From contig AWNW01000038.1 in NCBI GenBank assembly GCA_000493945.1, forward strand, positions 1 through 27,770: a DNA stretch of 27,770 nt, given 5' to 3'. Shown piece by piece: positions 1 through 7,634 of the stretch (position 1 is the first letter of the stretch; each line of letters begins with the position of its first letter). Position numbers and translations under genes: made by a program. This stretch comes from Candidatus Hydrogenedens terephthalaticus JGI OTU-1 (GTDB lineage Bacteria > Hydrogenedentota > Hydrogenedentia > Hydrogenedentales > Hydrogenedentaceae). The notes below the pieces were generated by a model that saw nothing but the letters and a program-made list of their open reading frames with translations, did not search any database and was not told the DNA's origin.

Positions 1-1465
1 TTTTTTCCTGAGTGGCTTCATCGCGAGACAATTCCCCGACAAGGTGTCCTTCATGCATAACGAGGATACGGTCGCACATACCTAAAACTTCAGGCAATTC
101 ACTGGAAATCATGAGTATGGCTACCCCTTCTTCTAAAAGTCGGTTCATGAGTTTAAATATCTCCGATTTAGCACCTACATCAATCCCGCGTGTAGGTTCA
201 TCGAAAATTAAGATGCGGGATTGTGTAAAAAGCCATTTGGCAAGAACCACTTTTTGCTGATTTCCACCACTTAAATTCTGGGCAATTTGTTCAATAGATG
301 GAGTGCGGATTTGCAAGTCATGCACATAATTTTCTGCTACCTGCCGTTCTTTAGTAAGGTTGAGAAAAATTCCTTTTGTAATTTCTTTCAAGTTGGCAAG
401 GGTTGTATTTTCACGGATTGTCATACCTAAAACCAAGCCCTGATTTTTTCGGTCTTCCGTGAGTAGTCCGATACCATTTTTTATGGCTTCCTGCGGAGAG
501 CCGATTTTAACTTCCTGTCCATCAACATAAATCCTGCCTGCATCAATGGGGTCAGCACCAAATATGGCACGTGCTACTTCTGTCCTACCTGCCCCGACCA
601 GACCCGTAAGACCTACGATTTCTCCGCAATGCACCGAGAAGTTAATATCATAAAAGGCACCCTTACGGGTAAGACCTTCTACTCTTAATCGTTCATTCCC
701 GCGAGGAAGAAATACTTTGGGATACTCATCTGTAAGTTCACGACCGACCATCATTTTAATGACATCTTCACGACTTACATCACAAACATTATGAGTTCCA
801 ACATACTGACCGTCCCGCATCACCGTAACACGGTTTCCAATCTCATAAAGTTCTTCCAGCCGATGTGAAATATAGATAATTCCTATATCTTGCCGTCTTA
901 ACACTTTTATAAGTTCAAACAAAGTTTTTAATTCATGGTCTGTCAAAGTTGCTGACGGTTCATCCATTACAATTATTTTTGCCTGCACGCTTAAAGCCTT
1001 AGCAATTTCCACCATCTGTTGTTGAGCAATACTCAATTCCGCTACGGGAAGTCGCACATCCAATTTTAACCCAACACGCTCTAATACCTCCTGTGCTTCC
1101 GCATACATTTGTTTCCAATTTATAAAAGGTGTTTTGGGAATACGCGGCTCTCTCCCAAGAAAAATATTTTCCGCAACGCTTAAATAGGGGATAAGGTTAA
1201 ATTCCTGGTATATCATGCTAATACCCAATTGCTGGGCATGATAGGGAGAGGTAATTTGTATCGGTTGTCCTTCGAGTAAAATCTGACCCGAATCCATAGG
1301 AACCGCACCTGCTAATATTTTCATGAGTGTAGATTTGCCGGCTCCATTTTCCCCTACAAGGCAATGAACCTCCCCATAACGGACTTCCAATTTTACCTTG
1401 TCCAATGCTAAAACACCCGGAAAGCGTTTGGTTATATCTCGCATCTCAAGTAATAAATCGCTCAT
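1..1465 (-). CDS. Sugar ABC transporter ATP-binding protein, RbsA/MglA type (C-terminus cut by window edge)
   Basis: This cytoplasmic subunit would power import of a sugar (ribose/galactose class) delivered by the binding protein encoded just upstream. About 488 codons are visible and the reading frame runs off the window, so only some 10-15 residues of the usual ~500 are missing. Two ABC domains are present. The first has Walker A GENGAGKST (residues 38-46), the RbsA-type signature LSIAQQQ and Walker B IIVMDEP. The second has the degenerate Walker A of this family (GLVGAGRTE), signature LSGGNQQK and Walker B ILIFDEPTRGID. A degenerate second Walker A is normal for this family. The start ATG overlaps the stop of the binding-protein gene (ATGA), so the two are translationally coupled. 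The permease gene is expected next, outside the window. The exact sugar cannot be read from the sequence. Confidence 0.95.
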   Translation of the reverse strand, partial: MSDLLLEMRDITKRFPGVLALDKVKLEVRYGEVHCLVGENGAGKSTLMKILAGAVPMDSGQILLEGQPIQITSPYHAQQLGISMIYQEFNLIPYLSVAENIFLGREPRIPKTPFINWKQMYAEAQEVLERVGLKLDVRLPVAELSIAQQQMVEIAKALSVQAKIIVMDEPSATLTDHELKTLFELIKVLRRQDIGIIYISHRLEELYEIGNRVTVMRDGQYVGTHNVCDVSREDVIKMMVGRELTDEYPKVFLPRGNERLRVEGLTRKGAFYDINFSVHCGEIVGLTGLVGAGRTEVARAIFGADPIDAGRIYVDGQEVKIGSPQEAIKNGIGLLTEDRKNQGLVLGMTIRENTTLANLKEITKGIFLNLTKERQVAENYVHDLQIRTPSIEQIAQNLSGGNQQKVVLAKWLFTQSRILIFDEPTRGIDVGAKSEIFKLMNRLLEEGVAILMISSELPEVLGMCDRILVMHEGHLVGELSRDEATQEK

Positions 1466-2421
1466 TTGTTTTGCCCTTCTAATAAGGTTTCGCGTGTAAT
1501 CAATTTTACTGGAATATATTTTACAGGGGGAATATTTTTCCCCTGAAAGAATTCAGCAATCGTTTCACTTGCCGTTTTTCCAATTTCCTTTGGGAACTGG
1601 GCAATGTCTGCAATCAGTGCTTTCCCTTCACGGATGGCTTCACATGCTTCCGGTGTGGCATCAAATCCAACAATCTTTATTTTTTCCTGCAATCCTGCAG
1701 ATTCTACCGCAGCCAGAGCACCCAAAGCGGAATCATCGTTAATCCCGAAGATGGCATCTAAATCCGAGCGGGAAGCAATTAAGTCCTGAGCAGAACGCAT
1801 GGCTTTGTCCCGTTGTCCCTCACCCGGCACTTTTTGGACTATACTAATCCCAGGATATTTTTTAAGGGCATCTTCAAAGCCCTTAACCCGTTCCTGAACG
1901 GATGTTACCATAGGATGATCAATAATAGCGACTTTCCCCTGTCCTTTTAACTGCTCCGCCAGAAACTCACCCAACAAATTTCCACCCTGATAATTGTCTG
2001 AGGCTATATGGCAAATAACCTCTGTATCCTTAACAGCGATATCCACCGTGAACACAGGGATTTTTTTATCCATGGCTTGCTTTATAACAGGAGCCATTCC
2101 GCTGGAATCTGTAGGGGCGACTACTAGTGCTTGAACCCCCTGTAATACAAACATTTCTATCTGGTCGTTTTGTTTTCGCGGATCAAATTCTGCATATTGT
2201 ATTTTCATCTGGATATTTTTTTGTTCCGCAGTCTCTTTCATTGCCCCTGCCAAATCTTGATAAAAAACATGTGTCTGCGTCAGTAAAGAAGCCCCCACCA
2301 CTATCCGCTTTGTTGTTTCCTGTCCTGTTACTTCTTTTTTTTCTGAACAAGAAAAAATTAAAAAAGTTATCGAGATTGCTACTAAAACCGAACCGTAATA
2401 ATTTAATTTTAAAATACGCAT
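1462..2421 (-). CDS. Sugar-binding lipoprotein of an ABC transporter (RbsB-like, Peripla_BP_4)
   Basis: This is the extracytoplasmic substrate-binding protein for the ABC ATPase encoded directly downstream with a 4-nt ATGA overlap. It has 319 residues. The N-terminus is a lipoprotein signal: a basic start, a hydrophobic stretch, and a lipobox ending IFSC with Cys25 as the acylated residue. The mature part follows the type I periplasmic-binding fold of ribose/AI-2/galactose binders. Recognisable segments are VVGASLLTQTHVFYQDL at the start of the fold, ALVVAPTDSSGMAPVI, a hinge-like segment IPVFTVDIAV, HIASDNYQGG, and IKIVGFDATPEA near the end. The start is supported by the signal peptide; the Shine-Dalgarno is weak (AAGGA is 13 nt upstream). 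The ligand is unknown; the family assignment is secure. Confidence 0.93.
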   Translation of the reverse strand: MRILKLNYYGSVLVAISITFLIFSCSEKKEVTGQETTKRIVVGASLLTQTHVFYQDLAGAMKETAEQKNIQMKIQYAEFDPRKQNDQIEMFVLQGVQALVVAPTDSSGMAPVIKQAMDKKIPVFTVDIAVKDTEVICHIASDNYQGGNLLGEFLAEQLKGQGKVAIIDHPMVTSVQERVKGFEDALKKYPGISIVQKVPGEGQRDKAMRSAQDLIASRSDLDAIFGINDDSALGALAAVESAGLQEKIKIVGFDATPEACEAIREGKALIADIAQFPKEIGKTASETIAEFFQGKNIPPVKYIPVKLITRETLLEGQNK

Positions 2422-2502
2422 ACCTATTAAAAATTCCTTGTTTTACATATCTCCATTTTAATATACATGGAAACAATTAATCCAATTAGAGGCAATTAAA
2501 TC

Positions 2503-4230
2503 TTATTTATCGTATCCGATAGTATACCAACGATTATAGGGGAAAGGTTGCGAAAACATTTTATTATTTATGGATAAATTATCAATAATGGAAGGTTCTT
2601 CGCTATTCCAGTCTACTTTTATACCGTCAAACCATGCCCCACTAAACGAGCCTTCTTCATTTCCACACCAAACTCCCAACATGACAAGCATTGTGTTTGC
2701 AGATAAAGATTGAAAGGTAACATCTGGCGATAGGGAATGGATAAGTTCAGAGATATTAAGAGTTATATGATGAGAACGATAGCCGTAATCGGGCAATCTC
2801 ATGGAAACAAATTTTCCTTCTTCCCTGCATTTGTCTAAAAATTGGGGATTTGCAGGCACTCCGTCATGATAAGCCCAGATTTTTGGGATATGTTTAACTC
2901 GCTCTTCGCGGGCTCCCCAATAACCTGCCCACATCCAGCGGAAATCTTTATCCTTAAACAAAGCAATGCGTATAAAACCACCTCCATAAAAACTTTTTTC
3001 ATTATTCGGAATGTAATATCGTATTTTAACAACCGGTTTTACATCGCTATCCGGTATTTGTAAAACCTGATAGGTGTCTATACTTTCATCGTATTGCCAC
3101 GCATGCCCTTTGTATCGCACGAATAAGTGCAGGGATTGTTCACCGGGAAGTTTCTCGCATTTTTGTATTTCATGGATAAACCCCGATTCCTGTTCTGCTT
3201 GATACCGTATAGGGAACAACCAATCGGTTAAACCTTGCTCAAAATCACCATTTTTAATTTCTTTGTATGATGGCATCTGGCACCAATGCATGAAGGCACG
3301 GGGGTCCATATCTTTCGTAAACACGGGGAAGTTTGCTGGAAACTCATGCTTTGCTTCCGTTTCTAATTGCCGACCTATTAGTTTTATATTCGAACCGTTA
3401 ATAATTGCTTCGGTAAAATATCCACGGTCTTTCGAGGTATTAAATTCGGGATACTCTTCACCAAAGGCTCTTCCAGGAACCAATGTAGGTAAAACGACAA
3501 ACTTTGTCCCCTGATATTCCCATGCTGTTCGAACAGATGCTTTAATACCGTTATGAACATGCCCCATAAAAACATATTGAACATTGCCGTATCGAACTAT
3601 GGTATCCAATAATTTGTTTTTCTTATCCTTAGGGTAAGTGTAATATTCTAATTGGGATAGTCCTACGGGTAATAAATGATAATGCAAAAATAGCATTACA
3701 GGGCGTCGCCATGCTTCATGAAGTTCATTATCTAACCATGCTATTTGCCCTTCAAAATCATTATTCTCTAATAAATCGGGGGTGCATAAAACTGCCACTC
3801 TCCATGACCCACAATCAAAAGCGTAATTAGGCAAACGGAAACCACATAAGCGTTCTTGCATAGATAAGAACAATCCATCTTCATATTTCCCATCATGATT
3901 TCCATGCACTAATGCCATAGGCATTTTTAGAGGCTGGACTGCCTTTTCAAATGCAGAAAAATAATCTGGGCGAGGAAAAGCCACAAGGTCCCCATTGAAA
4001 ACAATCAAATCCACCTGTTCCTGATTTGCTGTATTCACCATCTTATTAAGCGTTTGTTCCAATTCTTGTTCAAATCCAACAGGGCTATCCGCAGGACCTA
4101 TTTGCGGGTCTGCTACGAGAAATATATGCAGATTCTCTGTTTTCCCCGCAAGAGAAGCATAGTAATCCGTTACGGATTTGTTTGTTCCACCCTGAGCAAA
4201 TAGGATAAAACACAAAACAATAGAAAACAT
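2503..4230 (-). CDS. Secreted calcineurin-like metallophosphoesterase with C-terminal NGDFE-type domain
   Basis: A 575-residue exported phosphoesterase of unknown substrate. The start has a strong AGGAGG four bases upstream. The N-terminus MFSIVLCFILFAQG is a short signal peptide. The catalytic domain (about 34-300) shows the metallophosphatase motifs in order: DPQ (41-43, in place of the usual DxH), GD (80-81), GNHD (110-113), HYH (183-185) and GHVH (223-226). The DPQ form is also known in the CPPED1/CSTP1 subgroup, so a Gln at this position does not by itself mean inactivity. The C-terminal ~250 residues start at NGDFEQGLTDW and look like a beta-rich, carbohydrate-binding-like module, then a segment on limits of the ligand that I cannot assign. 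It lies 81 bases upstream of the sugar-binding protein on the same strand, so co-transcription is possible. Role in sugar-phosphate or phosphodiester scavenging is only an inference. Confidence 0.9.
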   Translation of the reverse strand: MFSIVLCFILFAQGGTNKSVTDYYASLAGKTENLHIFLVADPQIGPADSPVGFEQELEQTLNKMVNTANQEQVDLIVFNGDLVAFPRPDYFSAFEKAVQPLKMPMALVHGNHDGKYEDGLFLSMQERLCGFRLPNYAFDCGSWRVAVLCTPDLLENNDFEGQIAWLDNELHEAWRRPVMLFLHYHLLPVGLSQLEYYTYPKDKKNKLLDTIVRYGNVQYVFMGHVHNGIKASVRTAWEYQGTKFVVLPTLVPGRAFGEEYPEFNTSKDRGYFTEAIINGSNIKLIGRQLETEAKHEFPANFPVFTKDMDPRAFMHWCQMPSYKEIKNGDFEQGLTDWLFPIRYQAEQESGFIHEIQKCEKLPGEQSLHLFVRYKGHAWQYDESIDTYQVLQIPDSDVKPVVKIRYYIPNNEKSFYGGGFIRIALFKDKDFRWMWAGYWGAREERVKHIPKIWAYHDGVPANPQFLDKCREEGKFVSMRLPDYGYRSHHITLNISELIHSLSPDVTFQSLSANTMLVMLGVWCGNEEGSFSGAWFDGIKVDWNSEEPSIIDNLSINNKMFSQPFPYNRWYTIGYDK

Positions 4231-4393
4231 AAAACCTCCTGATATATATACTTTTCATGATTATACGAATTTATTTTTAATTGAACAACCTGAATGTTTG
4301 ATTGACCTCCTATACCTGAAATGTTTTCCATAGAGTTGATACGATATAATTTGTAGACATACGAATTGGATTTCAAGAAAGGAGATGTGTGAT

Positions 4394-4948
4394 ATGGAAA
4401 AAGTTTTGATATTGTTGGCTCAAGGGTGCGAAGAGGTCGAAGCGGTAACCGTAATTGATTTACTTAATCGTGCAGGCCTTGAAGTAACTACCGCCTGTTT
4501 AGATAACGAAAAGGTGATACACGCCAGCCATGGTGCCTTGCTAATGGCACAAAAAACTTTAAATGAAGTATTAAACGAAGAATTTGATATGGTTGTTTTA
4601 CCCGGAGGGCTCCCCGGCGCAGACCATTTAGCAAACGATACAAGGGTAATCCGCCTAATAAAAGATATGGCAAATGCGGGTAAATATGTCTCTGCAATAT
4701 GTGCTGCACCACATATATTGGCTCAAAACGGTTTACTCAACGGGAAAAAAGCCACTGCTTATCCGGGGTTCTTAAAGAAATCCGATTTTCCACAAATAGA
4801 TATTTGTGACGAAAAGGTTGTTGTAAGTGGAAACATCATCACAGGTAGAGGTCCGGGAGTTGCCATGGATTTTGCCCTGACACTCATCGAAGTTCTATGC
4901 GGAGAGGAACTACGAGATAAAGTAGAAAAAACCCTTGTCCGCTATTAA
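4394..4948 (+). CDS. DJ-1/PfpI (YajL/ThiJ-like) family protein
   Basis: A 184-residue cytoplasmic protein with the single-domain flavodoxin-like fold of the DJ-1 family. The nucleophile-elbow Cys is Cys103 in SAICAAPHIL, and the partnering Glu is Glu16 in GCEEVEAV. Both sit at the spacing seen in DJ-1 and YajL. Other family landmarks are VVLPGGLPGA, TAYPGF and VSGNIITGRGPG. I start it at the ATG at 4394: AAAGGAG ends nine bases before it. An in-frame ATG at 4385 directly abuts this Shine-Dalgarno and is unlikely to be used. A TATAAT hexamer lies at 4345-4350 without a clear -35 box. Family members act as glyoxalase/deglycase-like or redox-protective proteins; which activity applies here cannot be read from sequence. 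Confidence 0.93.
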   Translation: MEKVLILLAQGCEEVEAVTVIDLLNRAGLEVTTACLDNEKVIHASHGALLMAQKTLNEVLNEEFDMVVLPGGLPGADHLANDTRVIRLIKDMANAGKYVSAICAAPHILAQNGLLNGKKATAYPGFLKKSDFPQIDICDEKVVVSGNIITGRGPGVAMDFALTLIEVLCGEELRDKVEKTLVRY

Positions 4949-5108
4949 ACATATTTAAGGTAATTACATATTTACATCCATCGAAAGGTTAGAGTTAAAA
5001 TATGTATACATAATTGACAACAATAGTACATAGGTAACACCGGTATTAGAGATTGACGGATTTTTTTAGAATATACTAAACCCCTAACATCCTAAGGAGG
5101 TGCTACCT

Positions 5109-6125
5109 ATGAACCGATACCTACAAGAACAATTTATTCAACAGAAACTGAATATGATTATGGAATATCGGAAGATAAAAATCAAGAAATTAAATAGTTT
5201 AAGACGGTTAAAGATTTGTGTTATTCCTACGGTATATCTCGCAAGACCTTTTATAAATACTTGAAGCGATTTAAGAATAGCCGTCAGAACCCGGAAAGTT
5301 TATTACCTCAGTCCAGAAAACCTAAAATGAACCGAAATAAGCCCTCTAAAGAGATGGAACGGCTGATTGTGAAGCTGCGAAAGAAGTTAGGCTATTCCGC
5401 CCTTGTCATCAGCATAACCCTTCGGAAAAGAGGAATAAGTCGGATTAGTGAATTTGAGGTATATCAGATATTTAAGAGATATCGCATCGGCTCTATGTAT
5501 GAAAAGAAATATAAAAAGAAAATTTTCCAAACGGTATGAGAAGGAACAGCCCTAGGAATTGATTCATATTGATGATAAGAGGGTCCCGAATGTGAAAGGA
5601 GAAGACCCGAAGCAGAAACGATATTCGTTCAAAGCGGTAGATGACTGCACCCGGTTTAAGTTTACTCAAGAGTATACGGATAAAACCGCTCAGTCCGCCT
5701 GTGATCTCTTGCAGCATGTCGTTCTGGAGATAAAAAAGATCGACCCCGAAGCCCAAATATCTGCAGTTCTCATAGACAATGGGAAAGCCTATACCTGCAA
5801 AACTCAAAAGGGTAGAAAAAATCATCCGTTTGAAAAAACCTGTAAACAACTTGGTATAAAACACAAACGAACCAAAATTATGGTTGCTGAGCCTGTCGAA
5901 GCAAGAAGATCCCAGACCAATGGAAAAGTCGAATACGCTCATTACCTCTATGATAAAGAGTTCTATCGGAAAACAAAATTTCTTTCTTTCGCAGACCGAG
6001 AAGAGAAGCTAAAGGCTTTTACTAACCAATTAAACTACCTAAGACCCAGCATGGCTCTCAAGGGCTTAACTCCCTATGAAAAATGGCTATTGAAAATAAC
6101 AAAAACAGATTTATCCGTAGAATAA
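5109..6125 (+). pseudogene. IS481-family transposase, inactivated by two frameshifts and two amber codons
   Basis: The start ATG has a strong AAGGAGGTG upstream. Reading proceeds in three pieces. The first encodes MNRYLQEQFIQQKL and ends near EYR. A one-base loss near 5166-5171 moves the frame to EDKNQEIK, then TAG at 5195, then the helix-turn-helix part (VKDLCYSYGISRKTFYKYL). A second shift near 5520-5530 restores the original frame, which reads KRYEKEQP, TAG at 5553, then ELIHIDDKRV and the RNase-H-like core. DDE residues are visible: Asp in IHID, Asp in LIDNGKAY, and Glu in QTNGKVE. The family normally uses one uninterrupted frame, so these are lesions and not programmed frameshifts. A 24-bp in-frame insert (5880-5903) adds MVAEPVEA between HKRTKI and RRSQTNGKVE. 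Confidence 0.88.
5880..5903 (+). repeat. REP-like 24-bp insert inside the transposase (GCTGAGCCTGTCGAAGC type)
   Basis: The segment contains GCTGAGCCTGTCGAAGC, which I recognise as a very widespread bacterial REP-type repeat core (its complement is GCTTCGACAGGCTCAGC). It encodes MVAEPVEA exactly between two segments that otherwise join into the normal IS481 motif (HKRTKI then RRSQTNGKVE). Its length is a multiple of three, so the frame is kept. The insertion interpretation comes from family knowledge, not from an intact copy in this window. Confidence 0.6.
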
Positions 6126-6231
6126 CATCCTGCTACAAAATATATCCAACAGAATCATCGAAAGAATGTGATTAATGAAAAACTCGCTGGCTAATTATAT
6201 ACACCTGTTACTTATGTTCTATCTGTGATCA

Positions 6232-6530
6232 CATCAAGAAATGAAGGAAAGTGTTATATCGGAAGGAGAAATGTAGCGGCGAAAAAATTTTTGCCCTACC
6301 ATATTTTTCATATAAATGTCCTCTGTGGTTTATTTTTTACCACAAAGGGTACAAAGACCTTACACAGAGTTCACAATGTAGAAAAACCGAAGCCGGGAGG
6401 CTTCAGCTACGATTTTCTTGCTTATAGATCTATAAGAACACGGCATCTTATATCCCTACAATTGGGAAGAAAGTGTAAATCTGTTACTTATGTCCTATTG
6501 GCTATAATCTAATTTTAAAAAAATAAAAAA
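6232..6530. repeat. Gene-free spacer holding a mosaic of dispersed palindromic repeats
   Basis: I see no credible gene here. The spacer starts at the IS right end. It holds, in order: a ~50-bp segment (6240-6293) whose inverted near-copy lies at 23227-23281; a GTAG..GGC..GCC..CTAC palindrome (6273-6299); a CTCTGTGGT/ACCACAAAG hairpin (6321-6347) followed by ACAAAG and ACACAGAG stretches; and a GAAGCC-GGGA-GGCTTC hairpin followed by AGCTAC (6389-6410). Modules of the same kinds recur at 26381-26593. A frame open from 6225 to 6512 crosses all of these and is not a believable protein. Confidence 0.7.
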
Positions 6531-6568
6531 CCCCTTGAAAAATCTTAGGTGTTCGATTTTTCAAGGGG
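6531..6568 (-). terminator. Strong hairpin terminator downstream of the 6575-6973 gene
   Basis: CCCCTTGAAAAATC (6531-6544) pairs perfectly with GATTTTTCAAGGGG (6555-6568) across a 10-nt loop. Read on the minus strand, the hairpin is followed by a T-rich run (complement of 6511-6530), which makes an intrinsic terminator for the small minus-strand gene whose stop is at 6575. Confidence 0.88.
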
Positions 6569-6574
6569 GATTAT

Positions 6575-6973
6575 TTATACTAAAATGTCTAATGAGTGAT
6601 TGTCTTTTCCCACCACTGTCGGGGTTTCTATTTTTACATCTTGTTCTGCTACGGGTGCTTGTTCCGATTTCTTTTCTCCATCTGTTTTCTCTACCTTTTG
6701 CGGTAGAAGTGCCTGATTATCCGAAAAAATTACCTCAACCTCTAACGGCTTTTCTTCTTTGGGTATAACCAATTCGCGAGGTATAAAAATAGACCCGGTT
6801 GGTATAATGGGGACAACGCCTAACCCGATGGGAATTTCTCCCTCTTCGTAGCGGTCAGCGGCTGTGCCCTCATTCTTACGGACTGCAGGTTCTTCTAATT
6901 TCTGCTCTTTTCCTGTCAGCCCGTTTATCGGCTTAACAATCCCTGTTATTATATTTTCCATCATAATGTTCAT
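6575..6973 (-). CDS. Small hypothetical protein, Pro/Glu/Lys-rich
   Basis: I do not recognise this protein of about 130 residues. It starts with an amphipathic segment (MNIMMENIITGIVKPINGL). A charged, low-complexity stretch follows, rich in Glu, Lys, Pro and Val (EEPAVRKNEG, PKEEKPLEVEVIF, GEKKSEQAPVAEQD). There is no clear signal peptide or membrane segment. ATG codons occur at 6982, 6973, 6964 and 6961. I favour 6973, because AAGG lies nine bases before it and directly abuts the 6982 codon, but the choice is uncertain. It is a single-gene unit with its own terminator at 6531-6568, which supports it being real. Its composition suggests a largely disordered protein. No function is proposed. 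Confidence 0.6.
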   Translation of the reverse strand: MNIMMENIITGIVKPINGLTGKEQKLEEPAVRKNEGTAADRYEEGEIPIGLGVVPIIPTGSIFIPRELVIPKEEKPLEVEVIFSDNQALLPQKVEKTDGEKKSEQAPVAEQDVKIETPTVVGKDNHSLDILV

Positions 6974-7143
6974 AAGCCTCATCCTTGAGTTTTCTACATA
7001 TCCTTCATCTATTTTATCGGCAAAATTTAAATAAACTTTAGTAAAATTTTTATAATTTATTATAATAATTGTTTTTAGTAAAACTTTTTTCTTCCAAATC
7101 GTTTATAATAGGTAAAGAACTATATATTTTCTGGTATTTGATT

Positions 7144-7632
7144 ATGTCTGTAGATTTAACAAAATATGTAAAACCGAATACTGTTTGTGTATATCGAGAA
7201 TCTCTTTCAAAACATTTTATAATTGAGAAGATAGCGGAAATTGCTTCTGCCAGTAGTGAAAATTCTGAATCATTAAAACATTTTATCGCCGGATCTCTAC
7301 AAGCACGTGAGATGTTAGGTCCAACCGCTTTGACCCGTGGGCTCGCTCTTCCTCATTGCAGAGTAGAGGGTATTAAAGATTTTGTTTTAGGTATACTTGT
7401 TTCACCCGAAGGCGTTGCCTACGGTTCTCTTGACGGAAAATTGACGCGTGTGTTTTTTTTCATCATTGCTCCAAAAGAAAGTGTAGAGGAACACCTAAGT
7501 ATTATGTCAGAGATTGGTGCTTTTTTTAACAGTGAGGAAAATATAATATCGTTAGCAGAATGTAAAGATAACAAAACCCTATATCAAAGATTCTTAAAAC
7601 TCTGGGAGGAATATACTGGGAAAACACATTGA
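7144..7632 (+). CDS. Stand-alone PTS EIIA type-2 (fructose/nitrogen, PtsN-like) domain protein
   Basis: A 162-residue cytoplasmic protein consisting only of the PTS EIIA type-2 domain. The phosphorylated His is His71 in RGLALPHCR, inside the family pattern REMLGPTALTRGLALPH. PtsN-type proteins have the same motif and length. I start it at the ATG at 7144 (MSVDLTKYVKP), because the conserved domain begins there; an upstream in-frame start at 7069 would add a low-complexity tail with no homology. Its Shine-Dalgarno is weak. No EIIB, EIIC, HPr or EI gene lies nearby, so a regulatory role (PtsN-like) is more likely than sugar transport. Its stop overlaps or nearly touches the following glycosyltransferase gene, so the two are probably one transcript. 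Confidence 0.88.
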   Translation: MSVDLTKYVKPNTVCVYRESLSKHFIIEKIAEIASASSENSESLKHFIAGSLQAREMLGPTALTRGLALPHCRVEGIKDFVLGILVSPEGVAYGSLDGKLTRVFFFIIAPKESVEEHLSIMSEIGAFFNSEENIISLAECKDNKTLYQRFLKLWEEYTGKTH

Positions 7633-7634
7633 AA

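Larger units (their letters stand above)
5015..6231 (+). mobile_element. Degenerate IS481-family insertion sequence
   Basis: A broken transposase gene is bracketed by imperfect inverted repeats. The left end reads AATAGTACATAGGTAACA (5022-5039). The complement of the right end (about 6208-6223) reads GATAGAACATAAGTAACA, which differs at three positions. The similarity extends outward to about TGA at 5015 and TCA at 6231. I see no clean target-site duplication, so the exact ends are uncertain. The element has lost coding capacity (see the transposase entry) and is probably only mobilisable in trans by an intact relative. Confidence 0.72.

Noticed and set aside
1..260. Plus-strand open frame near the left edge
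   Set aside because: It is antisense to the conserved second ABC domain, including the LSGGNQQK signature and Walker B.
5195..5555. Two in-frame TAG codons suggested amber reassignment
   Set aside because: The same gene also has two frameshifts, and TAG terminates the well-conserved DegT gene at 24881-24883. Decay is the simpler explanation.
5505..5560. A-rich stretch before the second frame change as a programmed frameshift site
   Set aside because: IS481 transposases are made from a single frame, and the restored frame meets a TAG at 5553, so programmed shifting would not yield a protein.
6225..6512. Open frame of 95 codons downstream of the IS
   Set aside because: It runs through several palindromic repeats also found at distant sites, has no ribosome-binding site and shows no protein-like composition.
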